A stretch of DNA of 8,070 nt from Pseudomonadota bacterium (lineage in GTDB: Bacteria; Pseudomonadota; Gammaproteobacteria; Burkholderiales; Burkholderiaceae_C). Both the position numbers and the translations under genes were made by a program. The notes beneath the pieces are model-generated. The model had not been told where the DNA came from. It made no database searches and saw only the letters and a list, made by a program, of their open reading frames with translations. Shown here in pieces: positions 1 to 6,939 of the stretch. Positions within the stretch are counted from its first letter, which is position 1. Every line of letters starts with the position of its first letter. The DNA lies in the NCBI GenBank assembly GCA_030918015.1, contig JAUPTP010000080.1, forward strand, positions 1-8,070, read 5' to 3'.

Positions 1-1338
1 GTCAAGGGCGGCCTGACCGTGCTGGTCAACGGCATCCGCGCCTTCCTGCCGGGTTCCCTGCTGGACACCCGTCCGGTCAAGGACATGAGCCCGTTCGAGG
101 GCAAGACCATGGAGTTCAAGGTCATCAAGCTCGACCGCAAGCGCAACAACGTTGTGCTGTCGCGTCGCGCGGTGGTCGAGGCCTCGATGGGCGAAGAGCG
201 CGCCAAGCTGCTGGAAACCCTGCGTGAAGGCGCCATCGTCAACGGCGTGGTCAAGAACATCACCGAATACGGTGCGTTCGTCGACCTCGGCGGCATCGAC
301 GGCCTGCTGCACATCACCGACATGGCCTGGCGCCGTGTCCGTCACCCGAGCGAAGTGGTGACGGTCGGTCAGGAGCTGACGGCCAAGGTCCTGAAGTTCG
401 ACGCCGAGAAGAACCGCGTCTCGCTGGGCCTGAAGCAGATGGGCGACGATCCGTGGTTCGGCGTCTCGCGCCGCTACCCGTCGGGCACCCGCCTGTTCGG
501 CAAGGTCACGAACATCGCCGACTACGGCGCGTTCGTCGAGATCGAGCCGGGCATCGAAGGCCTGGTGCACGTCTCGGAAATGGACTGGACCAACAAGAAC
601 GTCGCTCCGTCCAAGGTCGTCTCGCTGGGCGACGAAGTCGAAGTCATGGTCCTGGAGATCGACGAAGACAAGCGTCGCATCTCGCTGGGCATGAAGCAGT
701 GCCGTGCCAACCCGTGGGACGAGTTCGCGCAGAACTTCAAGCGCGGCGACAAGGTCAAGGGCCCGGTCAAGTCGATCACCGACTTCGGCGTGTTCGTGGG
801 CCTGGCTGCCGGCATCGACGGCCTGGTGCACCTGTCCGACCTGTCGTGGAACGAGCCGGGCGAAGCCGCGGTCCGCAACTACAAGAAGGGTCAGGACGTC
901 GAGGCGATCGTTCTGGGCATCGACGTCGAGCGCGAGCGCATCTCGCTGGGCATCAAGCAGCTCGACGCCGATCCGTTCACGGCCTACACCTCGGTCAATG
1001 ACCGTGGCATGACCGTGTCCGGCAAGGTCAAGTCGGTCGACCCGCGTGGCGCCGAGATCCAGCTGAACGACGACGTCACCGGCTACCTGCGTGCTTCGGA
1101 AATCGCCCGCGAGCGCGTGGAAGATGCCCGCAACGTGCTGAAGGAAGGCGACGAAGTCACCGCCCTGATCATCAACATCGACCGCAAGACGCGTTCGATC
1201 CAGCTGTCGATCAAGGCCAAGGACAACGCCGAGAACCAGGAAGCCATGCAGCGCCTGTCGGCTGACTCCAGCCGCGAGAACGCCGGCACCACCAGCCTGG
1301 GCGCCCTGCTGAAGGCCAAGCTGGACCAAGGCAACTGA
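1..1338 (+). CDS. rpsA: 30S ribosomal protein S1 (5' end outside window)
   Basis: Bacterial S1 binds mRNA on the 30S subunit and helps load structured or weak-Shine-Dalgarno messages. The reading frame is open from base 1, giving 445 visible residues. By comparison with the usual length of about 560, roughly the first 115-120 are missing. The visible part starts in the second S1 repeat ([13 protein letters not shown], then [12 protein letters not shown]). Four full S1 repeats follow, each opening with a G-x-V-K/T-x-I/V-x-x-Y/F-G-A/V-F-V type strand and closing with an SLG-x-KQ type strand: LREGAIVNG to [14 protein letters not shown] to [14 protein letters not shown] to LGIKQ, and a more diverged last one from NDRGMTVSG to QLSIKAKD. 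A low-complexity tail ends [13 protein letters not shown]. Codon choice is very strongly biased, as expected of a highly expressed gene. ihfB follows after 41 bases. The identification is secure because the sequence matches E. coli S1 along its whole visible length. Confidence 0.98.
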   Translation, partial: VKGGLTVLVNGIRAFLPGSLLDTRPVKDMSPFEGKTMEFKVIKLDRKRNNVVLSRRAVVEASMGEERAKLLETLREGAIVNGVVKNITEYGAFVDLGGIDGLLHITDMAWRRVRHPSEVVTVGQELTAKVLKFDAEKNRVSLGLKQMGDDPWFGVSRRYPSGTRLFGKVTNIADYGAFVEIEPGIEGLVHVSEMDWTNKNVAPSKVVSLGDEVEVMVLEIDEDKRRISLGMKQCRANPWDEFAQNFKRGDKVKGPVKSITDFGVFVGLAAGIDGLVHLSDLSWNEPGEAAVRNYKKGQDVEAIVLGIDVERERISLGIKQLDADPFTAYTSVNDRGMTVSGKVKSVDPRGAEIQLNDDVTGYLRASEIARERVEDARNVLKEGDEVTALIINIDRKTRSIQLSIKAKDNAENQEAMQRLSADSSRENAGTTSLGALLKAKLDQGN

Positions 1339-1379
1339 TCGCTGCCGGCTGACCCGGACGCCACGGATCTCCCTGCGCG

Positions 1380-1699
<320 letters not shown>

Positions 1700-1703
<4 letters not shown>

Positions 1704-1729
1704 TGCTGGCCGTCCGATCGCACTAGAAT
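1700..1729 (+). promoter_or_regulatory. Possible sigma-70 promoter for lapA-lapB
   Basis: A TAGAAT hexamer at 1724-1729 matches the -10 consensus at five of six positions. A weak -35 (CTGATG, three of six) lies 18 bases upstream at 1700-1705 and overlaps the ihfB stop codon. Transcription would begin near 1736-1737, only two or three bases before the lapA ATG, giving an essentially leaderless message. No Shine-Dalgarno sequence is visible before lapA, which agrees with that reading. The call rests mainly on the -10 box. Confidence 0.4.
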
Positions 1730-1738
1730 CCCGGTGCG

Positions 1739-2071
1739 ATGCGATTCTTCTCCTGGCTATTTCGAGCCGCCGTCTTCTTCGTGCTGTTCGCCTTCGCGCT
1801 GAACAATCAGCACGAGGCCCGGATCCGCTGGTTTCTTGGCTTCGAGTTCCGCGCACCCATGGTGCTGATGGTGCTCGTGGTCTTTGCCGCGGGGGCGCTG
1901 TTCGGCGTGCTGGCGATGATGCCCAACTGGTGGCGTCAGCGGCGCCGTGCGCGTGCCGTGGTCGAGCCACAGCCGCCGGCCCAGGTCGCGCCTGCCGCGC
2001 CGGCCTCCTCCGGCACGATGCCGGTGCTCCCTGACGTTCCCCTGGGTCAGCCCCCTCGCGATGGACTTTGA
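1739..2071 (+). CDS. lapA: LapA-domain small inner-membrane protein
   Basis: LapA (formerly YciS, DUF1049) is a small inner-membrane protein that works with LapB in controlling lipopolysaccharide assembly. The 110-residue product has two predicted membrane helices, at about residues 5-21 (WLFRAAVFFVLFAFALN) and 39-60 (MVLMVLVVFAAGALFGVLAM). A short loop with the family-typical N-N-x-x-x-x-x-I-R-W pattern lies between them. A basic stretch (WWRQRRRARA, residues 64-73) follows and suggests a cytoplasmic tail. The last 35 residues are rich in proline and alanine and probably disordered. The gene sits between ihfB and lapB, its usual place, and overlaps lapB by 11 bases. No ribosome-binding site is evident before the ATG; a -10-like box ends nine bases upstream of it. 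Confidence 0.9.
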   Translation: MRFFSWLFRAAVFFVLFAFALNNQHEARIRWFLGFEFRAPMVLMVLVVFAAGALFGVLAMMPNWWRQRRRARAVVEPQPPAQVAPAAPASSGTMPVLPDVPLGQPPRDGL

Positions 2072-3212
2072 TCTGCAGTGGCTGCTGCTGGCGCTGCCGC
2101 TGTCCTTCGGGCTGGGCTGGCTGGCCTCGCGCCTGGACATGCGACAGTGGAAGCGCGACATCGAGTCCTCGCCGCGCGCCTACTTCAAGGGCCTGAATCT
2201 GCTGCTCAACGAGCAGCAGGACAAGGCGATCGATGCGTTCATCGAGGCGGTGCAGCAGGATCCGGGCAGCTCGGACCTGCACTTCGCGCTGGGCAACCTG
2301 TTTCGCCGCCGCGGCGAGTACGAGCGCGCGGTGCGGGTGCACCAGCATCTGCTGGCGCGGGCGGATCTGCCGACCGCCGAGCGCGACCGGGCCCAGTACG
2401 CCCTGGCGCAGGACTTTCTGAAGGCCGGGCTGTTCGACCGGGCCGAGGCGGCCTATCGCGCCCTGGAGGGCTCGGCCTTTGCCACCGATGCCCGCATGGC
2501 CCTGCTGACGCTGCACGAGCGCTCGCGCGACTGGAAGGCGGCGATCGAGGTGGCGCGCCAGCTCGAGGCGGTCGCCGCCGGCTCCTTCGCGCCGCGCATC
2601 GCCCACTACTGGTGCGAACTGGCGCTCGAGGCCGAAGCCCGGGGCGCGACCGACGATGCCCGGACCGCGCTCGAGAAGGCACGCCAGGCGGCGCCGCAGT
2701 CCGCACGCCCGCTGGTGCTGGCCGGATTGCGCGCGGCGCGCGGCGGGGCGCATGACCAGGCCTTGCAGACCTGGCTGCCTCTGGCGGCCGTGGCGCCGGG
2801 CGCCTTGTCGGTCATCGCAGGGGACTTTGCCTCCAGCGCGGTGGCCTGCGGCCGTGGCGACGAGGCGCGGACCGTGCTGACCGAACTCCACCAGCAGGGC
2901 CCGACCTCGGACCTGCTGGCGGCCTTGCTGGGGCTGGACGGGGATCCGGCCTCACGCCGACGCCTGCTGCTGTCGCACATGAAGACCCAGCCCGGTCCGG
3001 GACCGGTGCTGCGGCTGCTGCGCGAGCCTGACGGCGCGACGCTGTCGGCCGACGAGTTGCAGGCGGTGCAGGCCAGTCTGGCCCAGACCCTGCGCCCCTT
3101 GCAGCGCTATCGCTGCGCGGCCTGTGGCTTCGAGGTGCAGCAGTATTTCTGGCAATGTCCCGGCTGCCAGGGCTGGGAGACCTTCCCGGCGCGACGGCTC
3201 GAGGATCACTGA
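2061..3212 (+). CDS. lapB: Lipopolysaccharide assembly protein LapB (TPR protein)
   Basis: LapB (YciM) is an inner-membrane-anchored TPR protein. In enterobacteria it presents LpxC to the FtsH protease and so sets the rate of lipid A synthesis. The 383-residue product matches the family length of about 390. It has one N-terminal membrane helix (residues 6-22, QWLLLALPLSFGLGWLA) and then the R-x-Y-x-x-G-x-x-L-L-x-x-x-x-D-K-A-I-x-x-F block at 39-60. TPR-like helical pairs run to about residue 300. A C-terminal rubredoxin-type metal site has cysteines 352/355 (CAAC) and 366/369 (CPGC). The ATG at 2061 is preferred over an in-frame upstream ATG at 1947, because the upstream extension is unlike the family and lies wholly inside lapA. 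The 11-base overlap with lapA suggests translational coupling. Whether LpxC control works the same way in this organism is inferred from the family. Confidence 0.95.
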   Translation: MDFDLQWLLLALPLSFGLGWLASRLDMRQWKRDIESSPRAYFKGLNLLLNEQQDKAIDAFIEAVQQDPGSSDLHFALGNLFRRRGEYERAVRVHQHLLARADLPTAERDRAQYALAQDFLKAGLFDRAEAAYRALEGSAFATDARMALLTLHERSRDWKAAIEVARQLEAVAAGSFAPRIAHYWCELALEAEARGATDDARTALEKARQAAPQSARPLVLAGLRAARGGAHDQALQTWLPLAAVAPGALSVIAGDFASSAVACGRGDEARTVLTELHQQGPTSDLLAALLGLDGDPASRRRLLLSHMKTQPGPGPVLRLLREPDGATLSADELQAVQASLAQTLRPLQRYRCAACGFEVQQYFWQCPGCQGWETFPARRLEDH

Positions 3213-3322
3213 GCGAGCCTCGTCTGCTCTCCCCCGCAAGAGGGCCCACCTCATGGGGATGCGTCGGACCGGGGGACGGGCCTATCGTGAGTCCACGCCG
3301 AGGCGACTGAACCGCGGCGCGG

Positions 3323-3356
3323 CGGCCTCTCCCGCTCGGGCGAGGCCGATTCTTCT
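3323..3356 (+). terminator. Hairpin with short T-rich tail, possible lapB terminator
   Basis: The arms CGGCCTC (3323-3329) and GAGGCCG (3342-3348) pair perfectly. A T-C mismatch follows, then CCC/GGG, with a GCTC loop. The run ATTCTTCT follows directly. The structure lies 110 bases after the lapB stop and about 50 bases before the next gene. It could end the rpsA-to-lapB transcripts or shape the leader of the downstream gene. The T-tract is interrupted by C, so terminator strength is uncertain. Confidence 0.4.
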
Positions 3357-3370
3357 CCGTCCCTGCGACG

Positions 3371-3385
3371 ACCCCGAGCCGGGGT
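3371..3385 (+). repeat. Short inverted repeat just upstream of the comEA-like gene
   Basis: ACCCCG (3371-3376) and CGGGGT (3380-3385) form a perfect 6-bp stem with a three-base loop (AGC). The stem ends three bases before the GGAG ribosome-binding motif of the next gene. It may be a 5' mRNA structure or simply a consequence of GC-rich composition. Confidence 0.35.
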
Positions 3386-3388
3386 CCG

Positions 3389-3392
3389 GGAG
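3389..3392 (+). promoter_or_regulatory. Ribosome-binding site of the comEA-like gene
   Basis: A GGAG motif lies seven bases before the ATG at 3400. It decides the start: the frame is open much further upstream, but only this ATG has good spacing and opens directly into a signal peptide. Confidence 0.6.
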
Positions 3393-3399
3393 CATCACG

Positions 3400-3714
3400 A
3401 TGACGACGATCCGCAATCTGCTGGCCGGCCTGGCGCTGGTCCTGGCCACGGCCGGAAGTCTGGCCGCCACCGACATCAACAAGGCTTCGCAAGCGGAGCT
3501 GGAATCGATCAAGGGCATCGGGCCCGCCATCTCGACGCGCATCCTCGAGGAGCGCAAGAAGGGCCCCTTCCGGGACTGGGCCGACGTGATGGAGCGCGTC
3601 AAGGGCGTCAAGCAGGCTTCGGCCACGCGGTTTTCCGGGGGCGGCCTCACCGTCAACGGGACCGCCTTCCTGCCCCCGACGGTGGCGGCGGCCACGCCGG
3701 CGAAGAAGCCTTGA
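3400..3714 (+). CDS. Secreted helix-hairpin-helix protein, ComEA type
   Basis: The 104-residue product has a signal peptide at residues 1-23 (hydrophobic core LLAGLALVLATAGSLAA). A single helix-hairpin-helix module follows, starting with the ComEA-typical DINKASQAELESIKGIGP at residues 25-42 and continuing to IL-x-x-R-x-x-GPF-x-x-W-x-D-V at 48-63. Periplasmic ComEA proteins bind incoming double-stranded DNA and help pull it across the outer membrane in natural transformation. Short ComEA-like proteins of about 100 residues are common in betaproteobacteria, not all have a proven competence role, so the symbol is left blank. The second hairpin region (VKGVKQASATRFSGGGLTVNG) is followed by an alanine/proline-rich tail ending AKKP. 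The gene stands alone on this strand, 187 bases after lapB. Its last 62 bases overlap the end of the convergent phospholipase gene. Confidence 0.88.
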   Translation: MTTIRNLLAGLALVLATAGSLAATDINKASQAELESIKGIGPAISTRILEERKKGPFRDWADVMERVKGVKQASATRFSGGGLTVNGTAFLPPTVAAATPAKKP

Positions 3715-4942
3715 GCTGGCAGCCGGGCCAGCCGAAGAAGTCCAGCACATCGCGGCGGCGGGCCTGGGCATCGCTCTGGCCGAGCGCGATCAGTTCGCGG
3801 GTGTAGGCCGACTCGAACAGCAGATAGCTGGCCAGGGCGGCTCCCCGTGCGGAGGCCCCCCGGCCGCTGACCCCGACGCCCCGGAGCAGGCTGCGCACCG
3901 TCAGCGGCAGCCGGTCGAGGTGCCGTCCGGCCATGTCGTCGAGGCGCTGGCTCGGCGCGATCACCAGGGCCTGGATCGGGCGCAGTGTCGTCTGTGCCAG
4001 CGCCTGGCGGGGCAGCAGGGCCAGCGTGGCGTTGATGCGCTGGAGTCGCTCGATGTCGACGGACAGGGCATCAAGGAAGATGTTGGACAGCGCATGGCCG
4101 GCGATCTGCGCGATCGTCGGGTAGCCGGTGACCTCCTGAGTGGGCTGGCCCGGGGGCTCGTGCATGCGGCCGGCCCCGATGATCAGAATGCGCTCGGCAC
4201 CCAGATGCACCGCCGGCGAGATGGGTGCGGCCTGGCGCATGGAGCCGTCACCGAACCATCCGGTGCGTTCGCCGAAAGGCAGTTCGATCGACGGGAAGAC
4301 GAACGGGATGGCCGCCGAGGCCAGCAGGTGCCGGATGTCGAGCCGTGCAGGGATCGCGAGGCGCTGCGAGCGCTGCCATGGAGCGATGGCTTCGCGGCTC
4401 TCGTAGAAGGTCACATGCTCGCCGCTGGTGTAGCTGGAAGCGGTGATGGCCAGCGCCTCCAGATGACCCTCGACCATCAGGCGCTGGAGCCGGTCGAAGC
4501 GCACCAGGCGCAGCAGCAGCGATTCCAGAGGGCTGTTGTCCAGCAGCGAGCGCGGGCGCAGTCGCCGCCATCGGTGCAGCAGCCAGCCGAAGGACATCAT
4601 CGTCAGCCACGGGGCGCCGGTGCGCAGCACGCCGAGCGAGTCGGTGCGGTAGACCTGCTCGGAGCGGAACTGCGACCACACGTCGGCGATCTCCCGCACC
4701 GCCTGATCATGCCGGTCGGCCTGGCAGGCCAGCGCGGTGGCGTTGATCGCGCCGGCCGATGTGCCGACGATGATCTGGTACGGGCAGGCGTCGGGCGCGC
4801 CGGCCTGGCGGGCCATGTCCGCGATGGCCAGCAGGACCCCGACCTGGTAGGCCGCGCGCGCGCCCCCGCCGGTCAGCAGCAGCCCGGTGCGCGGGCCGCG
4901 CCGACCCGCTGCCAGGGGTGACGTCACCGGGAGACTGTCCAT
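3653..4942 (-). CDS. Patatin-like phospholipase family protein
   Basis: Patatin-family enzymes are serine acyl hydrolases acting on lipid esters through a Ser-Asp dyad. This 429-residue product shows the oxyanion-hole loop GGGARAAYQ (residues 25-33), the nucleophile elbow G-T-S-A-G with Ser62, and the acid motif D-G-S with Asp232. The family most often has DGG or DGA at that last position. There is no signal peptide or clear membrane helix, so a cytosolic or membrane-peripheral location is likely. The conserved part ends near residue 404 (DVLDFFGW). About 25 further residues, rich in Pro, Ser and Arg, lie where the gene overlaps the convergent comEA-like gene, and these may be a recent read-through extension. 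The ATG at 4942 has no Shine-Dalgarno sequence, but a TAGACT box lies six bases upstream. ureD precedes it by 78 bases on the same strand. The physiological substrate cannot be told from sequence. Confidence 0.9.
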   Translation of the reverse strand: MDSLPVTSPLAAGRRGPRTGLLLTGGGARAAYQVGVLLAIADMARQAGAPDACPYQIIVGTSAGAINATALACQADRHDQAVREIADVWSQFRSEQVYRTDSLGVLRTGAPWLTMMSFGWLLHRWRRLRPRSLLDNSPLESLLLRLVRFDRLQRLMVEGHLEALAITASSYTSGEHVTFYESREAIAPWQRSQRLAIPARLDIRHLLASAAIPFVFPSIELPFGERTGWFGDGSMRQAAPISPAVHLGAERILIIGAGRMHEPPGQPTQEVTGYPTIAQIAGHALSNIFLDALSVDIERLQRINATLALLPRQALAQTTLRPIQALVIAPSQRLDDMAGRHLDRLPLTVRSLLRGVGVSGRGASARGAALASYLLFESAYTRELIALGQSDAQARRRDVLDFFGWPGCQLKASSPAWPPPPSGAGRRSR

Positions 4943-4948
4943 CCGGGC

Positions 4949-4954
4949 AGTCTA
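4949..4954 (-). promoter_or_regulatory. Possible -10 box just upstream of the patatin gene
   Basis: Read on the minus strand this is TAGACT, followed by GCCCGG and then the ATG. Transcription would start at or next to the ATG, giving a leaderless message as proposed for lapA. No convincing -35 hexamer is found at 16-18 bases spacing, so the evidence is thin. Confidence 0.3.
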
Positions 4955-4963
4955 GCGAGCGGT

Positions 4964-4976
4964 CGTCACGGTGACG
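4964..4976. repeat. 13-base perfect palindrome between ureD and the patatin gene
   Basis: CGTCAC and GTGACG flank a single central G. The palindrome lies 21 bases upstream of the patatin start codon and just upstream of the putative TAGACT box. That is a plausible place for a dimeric regulator, but no regulator family can be named from one copy. Confidence 0.35.
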
Positions 4977-5020
4977 GTGGAAAACCGCCCGCCGTGCCTG
5001 TCAGTCGAGGTGATCGGCGG

Positions 5021-5851
5021 TCAGGTTCGCCAGATGCGTGGTGCGTTGCCAGGCAGCGACCAGCCCGCGCTGCGCCAGGCGGCCCGGACCGCGACGAACA
5101 GCTGCATCAGGGGCTCGACCCGGTGGGCCAGGGCCCGCAGCACGATGACGCGATCGTGGGTGGCGCTGACCCCGGCGCTGTCGACCAGCGGCGAGGTCTC
5201 GAGCACATCACGGGCGGCCTCGAGCAGTCGGGCCTGGCGATCGCGCTCGAGGCCGGTGCCGGTGGCGAACCACATCGTGCCCAGCACCCGGTGGCCGGCC
5301 CAGCCCAGAGGGCCATCCAGCAGCCGGTGGTCATCGGCCGAGATGCGCGCCTGCTCGAGCCAGACACCGGGCAGTTCCAGATGCTGCTCGTAGCGGCCGC
5401 GGCTCCAGTCCTCGCCGGCGGCGGGCAGGCCCAGTGCCAGCAGGTCCCAGCCGATCATCTCGGCGCCGGCCGACAGATCGAAATGCATCCGGTTGACCGC
5501 GATGCAGTCACGGTAGGCGATCGTCTCCATCGGCAGCCATTCCAGGCGAGCCCCGTCGGCCAGCCGGGCGCGGACCTGCTGCACGGCCGCAGCGCCTGCG
5601 CTGCGGTAGTAGCGCGTGGCGCCTGGCGTGGTGATCAGCGCGTGGGTGCGTTCCTCGAGCCGCGCCTCGATCTCCAGCGTGTCGCCGCCGACGATGCCGC
5701 CGGGCGGATGGACCAGCACATGGTGGCAGATGCCCGGGCCCTCGGGATAGAGCCGCTGCAGCACGCGCAGCGGACCATGGTGGCGATCCAGCGCGATGGT
5801 GCGCTCGCCGTCGCGGGTGTAGTGCAGGTTCAGGCAGCCGGGCCAGCTCAT
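5021..5851 (-). CDS. ureD: Urease accessory protein UreD
   Basis: UreD (UreH) is the scaffold that contacts urease apoprotein and, with UreF and UreG, guides nickel into the active site. The 276-residue product has the usual family length. Recognisable blocks are the opening L-x-L-H-Y-T-R-D-G-E-R-T (residues 7-18), HPPGGIVGGDTLEI at 48-61, TTPGATRYYRS at 74-84, and EWLPMETIAYRD at 104-115. The C-terminus VEPLMQLFVAVRAAWR through PRIWRT is typical of proteobacterial UreD. The ATG at 5851 fits the family N-terminus; the open frame further upstream codes for Pro/Arg-rich sequence unlike UreD. No Shine-Dalgarno sequence precedes this start. Family members usually lead a ureDABCEFG cluster, but here the next gene downstream is a patatin phospholipase and the next upstream is a dioxygenase. 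The rest of the urease system must therefore lie elsewhere or be absent. Confidence 0.93.
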   Translation of the reverse strand: MSWPGCLNLHYTRDGERTIALDRHHGPLRVLQRLYPEGPGICHHVLVHPPGGIVGGDTLEIEARLEERTHALITTPGATRYYRSAGAAAVQQVRARLADGARLEWLPMETIAYRDCIAVNRMHFDLSAGAEMIGWDLLALGLPAAGEDWSRGRYEQHLELPGVWLEQARISADDHRLLDGPLGWAGHRVLGTMWFATGTGLERDRQARLLEAARDVLETSPLVDSAGVSATHDRVIVLRALAHRVEPLMQLFVAVRAAWRSAGWSLPGNAPRIWRT

Positions 5852-5887
5852 GGGGAGGACGCAGAGGGGGGCAAAGGACAGGGCGGG

Positions 5888-5893
5888 AGTGTA
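5888..5893 (-). promoter_or_regulatory. Possible -10 box upstream of ureD
   Basis: On the minus strand this reads TACACT, within the spacer between the dioxygenase and ureD. It would place the start of transcription roughly 30 bases before the ureD ATG. I find no matching -35 hexamer; the region upstream is GC-rich. It is offered only as a candidate for an independent ureD promoter. Confidence 0.25.
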
Positions 5894-5907
5894 CTGGCCT
5901 GGGTTTC

Positions 5908-5920
5908 CCCGCCCGGCGGG
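5908..5920. repeat. 13-base GC palindrome between the dioxygenase gene and ureD
   Basis: CCCGCC and GGCGGG flank a single central C. On the minus strand it lies downstream of the dioxygenase stop codon and upstream of ureD. No T-run follows on either strand, so a simple intrinsic terminator is unlikely. A factor-dependent stop, an operator or chance GC structure are all possible. Confidence 0.3.
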
Positions 5921-5951
5921 AGGCGCCTGGGGCCGCCGCGTGGGCGTATCC

Positions 5952-6923
5952 TCAGGCGGCCACGGGCAGGGTGGTGCGCCGGTACATCTCGACGATGTGT
6001 TCACCGGCCGTGATCGGCGGGTACCGGGGTGGATTGAGCGCGTCATGGCAGCCGGGCAGCGCGCTGACGGTCGCGTGGTAATCCATGTCATGAAACCAGG
6101 CGATCGAGAAGCGCTCGCGCCCGCTGTGGCGGTTGACGACCCGGTGCAGCGAGGAGCGATAGCGGTCGTTGGTCCAGCGCTGCATCAGGTCGCCGAGGTT
6201 GACGACCAGCGTGCCGGGCAAGGGCGGCACGTCGATCCACTGGCCGTCGCGCTGCACCTGAAGCCCGCCGCATTCGTCCTGCGCCAGCAGCGTCAGTCCG
6301 CCCCAGTCGGTGTGCGCGCCCGAGCCGATCTGGCCGTCGAGCACGCTGGCGGCCTGGGGCGGGTAGCGCAGCAGGCGCAGCACCGGCATCGGGTTGCGCT
6401 GGAAGGGCTCGAAATGTTCGCGCGGCAGCTTCAGCGCCAGGGCGATCAGGCCCATCAGGTGCCGGCCGAGCCGCGACATCGTGGACTGATAGGCCTCGAC
6501 CGTCGCCTGGAAGCCCGGCACCAGGGCTTCGTCCGGCCACTGGTTCGGGCCGTGGTTGGGGGTGCCGGCGCGCACCAGCGGATCCCAGGGGCCGCGGTCG
6601 ACGCCCAGATAGAAGCTCTCCTTCAGGTCGGCCGGTCGGCCGGATTCGAGCGCCTGCCAGCCCACCGGGTCATGGCCCCGGCACAGGCCGCCGGACCGGT
6701 CGACATGCCAGCGCCGCTTCACGTCCTCCGGCAGCGCGAACAGCCGGCGCGAGAGCATGAAGAGATGATGGCTCAGGGCCAGCGGGACGCCGTGGCCGGT
6801 GATGTGGAAGAAGCCATCCTGCCGACAGGCGGCGTCGATGCGACGGACCAGGTCCTGCACGACCAGGGGATCGTGACCGAAGCTGGGGGCCAGGTCGATC
6901 ACGGGCAGCGGGCTGTCCGGCAT
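5952..6923 (-). CDS. Isopenicillin-N-synthase-like 2-oxoglutarate/Fe(II) dioxygenase
   Basis: The 323-residue product opens with the family-typical LPVIDLAP (residues 6-13) and has the GFFHITGHGVP block at 37-47, both hallmarks of the N-terminal domain of this superfamily (DIOX_N). The double-stranded beta-helix core carries the iron ligands H-T-D (His204, Asp206) and His260 in SSLHRVVN, and the 2-oxoglutarate-binding R-F-S (Arg271, Ser273). All catalytic residues are present. Members hydroxylate or oxidise small molecules using oxygen and 2-oxoglutarate; this fold includes fungal thymine 7-hydroxylase and many uncharacterised bacterial proteins. The ATG at 6923 is chosen because the family N-terminus starts there and an AGGAG lies ten bases upstream; the in-frame open sequence further upstream has no homologous character. 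The deaminase and permease genes upstream suggest a nitrogen-compound substrate such as a pyrimidine or purine. That is inference. Confidence 0.92.
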   Translation of the reverse strand: MPDSPLPVIDLAPSFGHDPLVVQDLVRRIDAACRQDGFFHITGHGVPLALSHHLFMLSRRLFALPEDVKRRWHVDRSGGLCRGHDPVGWQALESGRPADLKESFYLGVDRGPWDPLVRAGTPNHGPNQWPDEALVPGFQATVEAYQSTMSRLGRHLMGLIALALKLPREHFEPFQRNPMPVLRLLRYPPQAASVLDGQIGSGAHTDWGGLTLLAQDECGGLQVQRDGQWIDVPPLPGTLVVNLGDLMQRWTNDRYRSSLHRVVNRHSGRERFSIAWFHDMDYHATVSALPGCHDALNPPRYPPITAGEHIVEMYRRTTLPVAA

Positions 6924-6933
6924 GGGGTGGGCA

Positions 6934-6938
6934 CTCCT
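6934..6938 (-). promoter_or_regulatory. Ribosome-binding site of the dioxygenase gene
   Basis: AGGAG on the minus strand sits ten bases before the ATG at 6923. It is the clearest Shine-Dalgarno sequence on this strand and fixes the start. It follows directly after the T-run of the terminator-like hairpin. Confidence 0.6.
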
Positions 6939-6939
6939 G

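Noticed and set aside
1947..2060. Upstream in-frame extension of lapB
   Set aside because: It lies inside lapA, is Arg/Pro-rich, and precedes the family-typical membrane anchor that starts at 2061.
3124..3399. Upstream extension of the comEA-like gene into lapB
   Set aside because: The signal peptide and the GGAG ribosome-binding site place the start at 3400.
3920..4921. Plus-strand open frame of 333 codons opposite the patatin gene
   Set aside because: It mirrors the patatin coding sequence, has no recognisable domain, and the minus strand has the complete catalytic motifs.
5852..6091. Upstream extension of ureD into the dioxygenase gene
   Set aside because: The first 80 codons are Pro/Arg/Thr-rich and not UreD-like. 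The family N-terminus starts at 5851.
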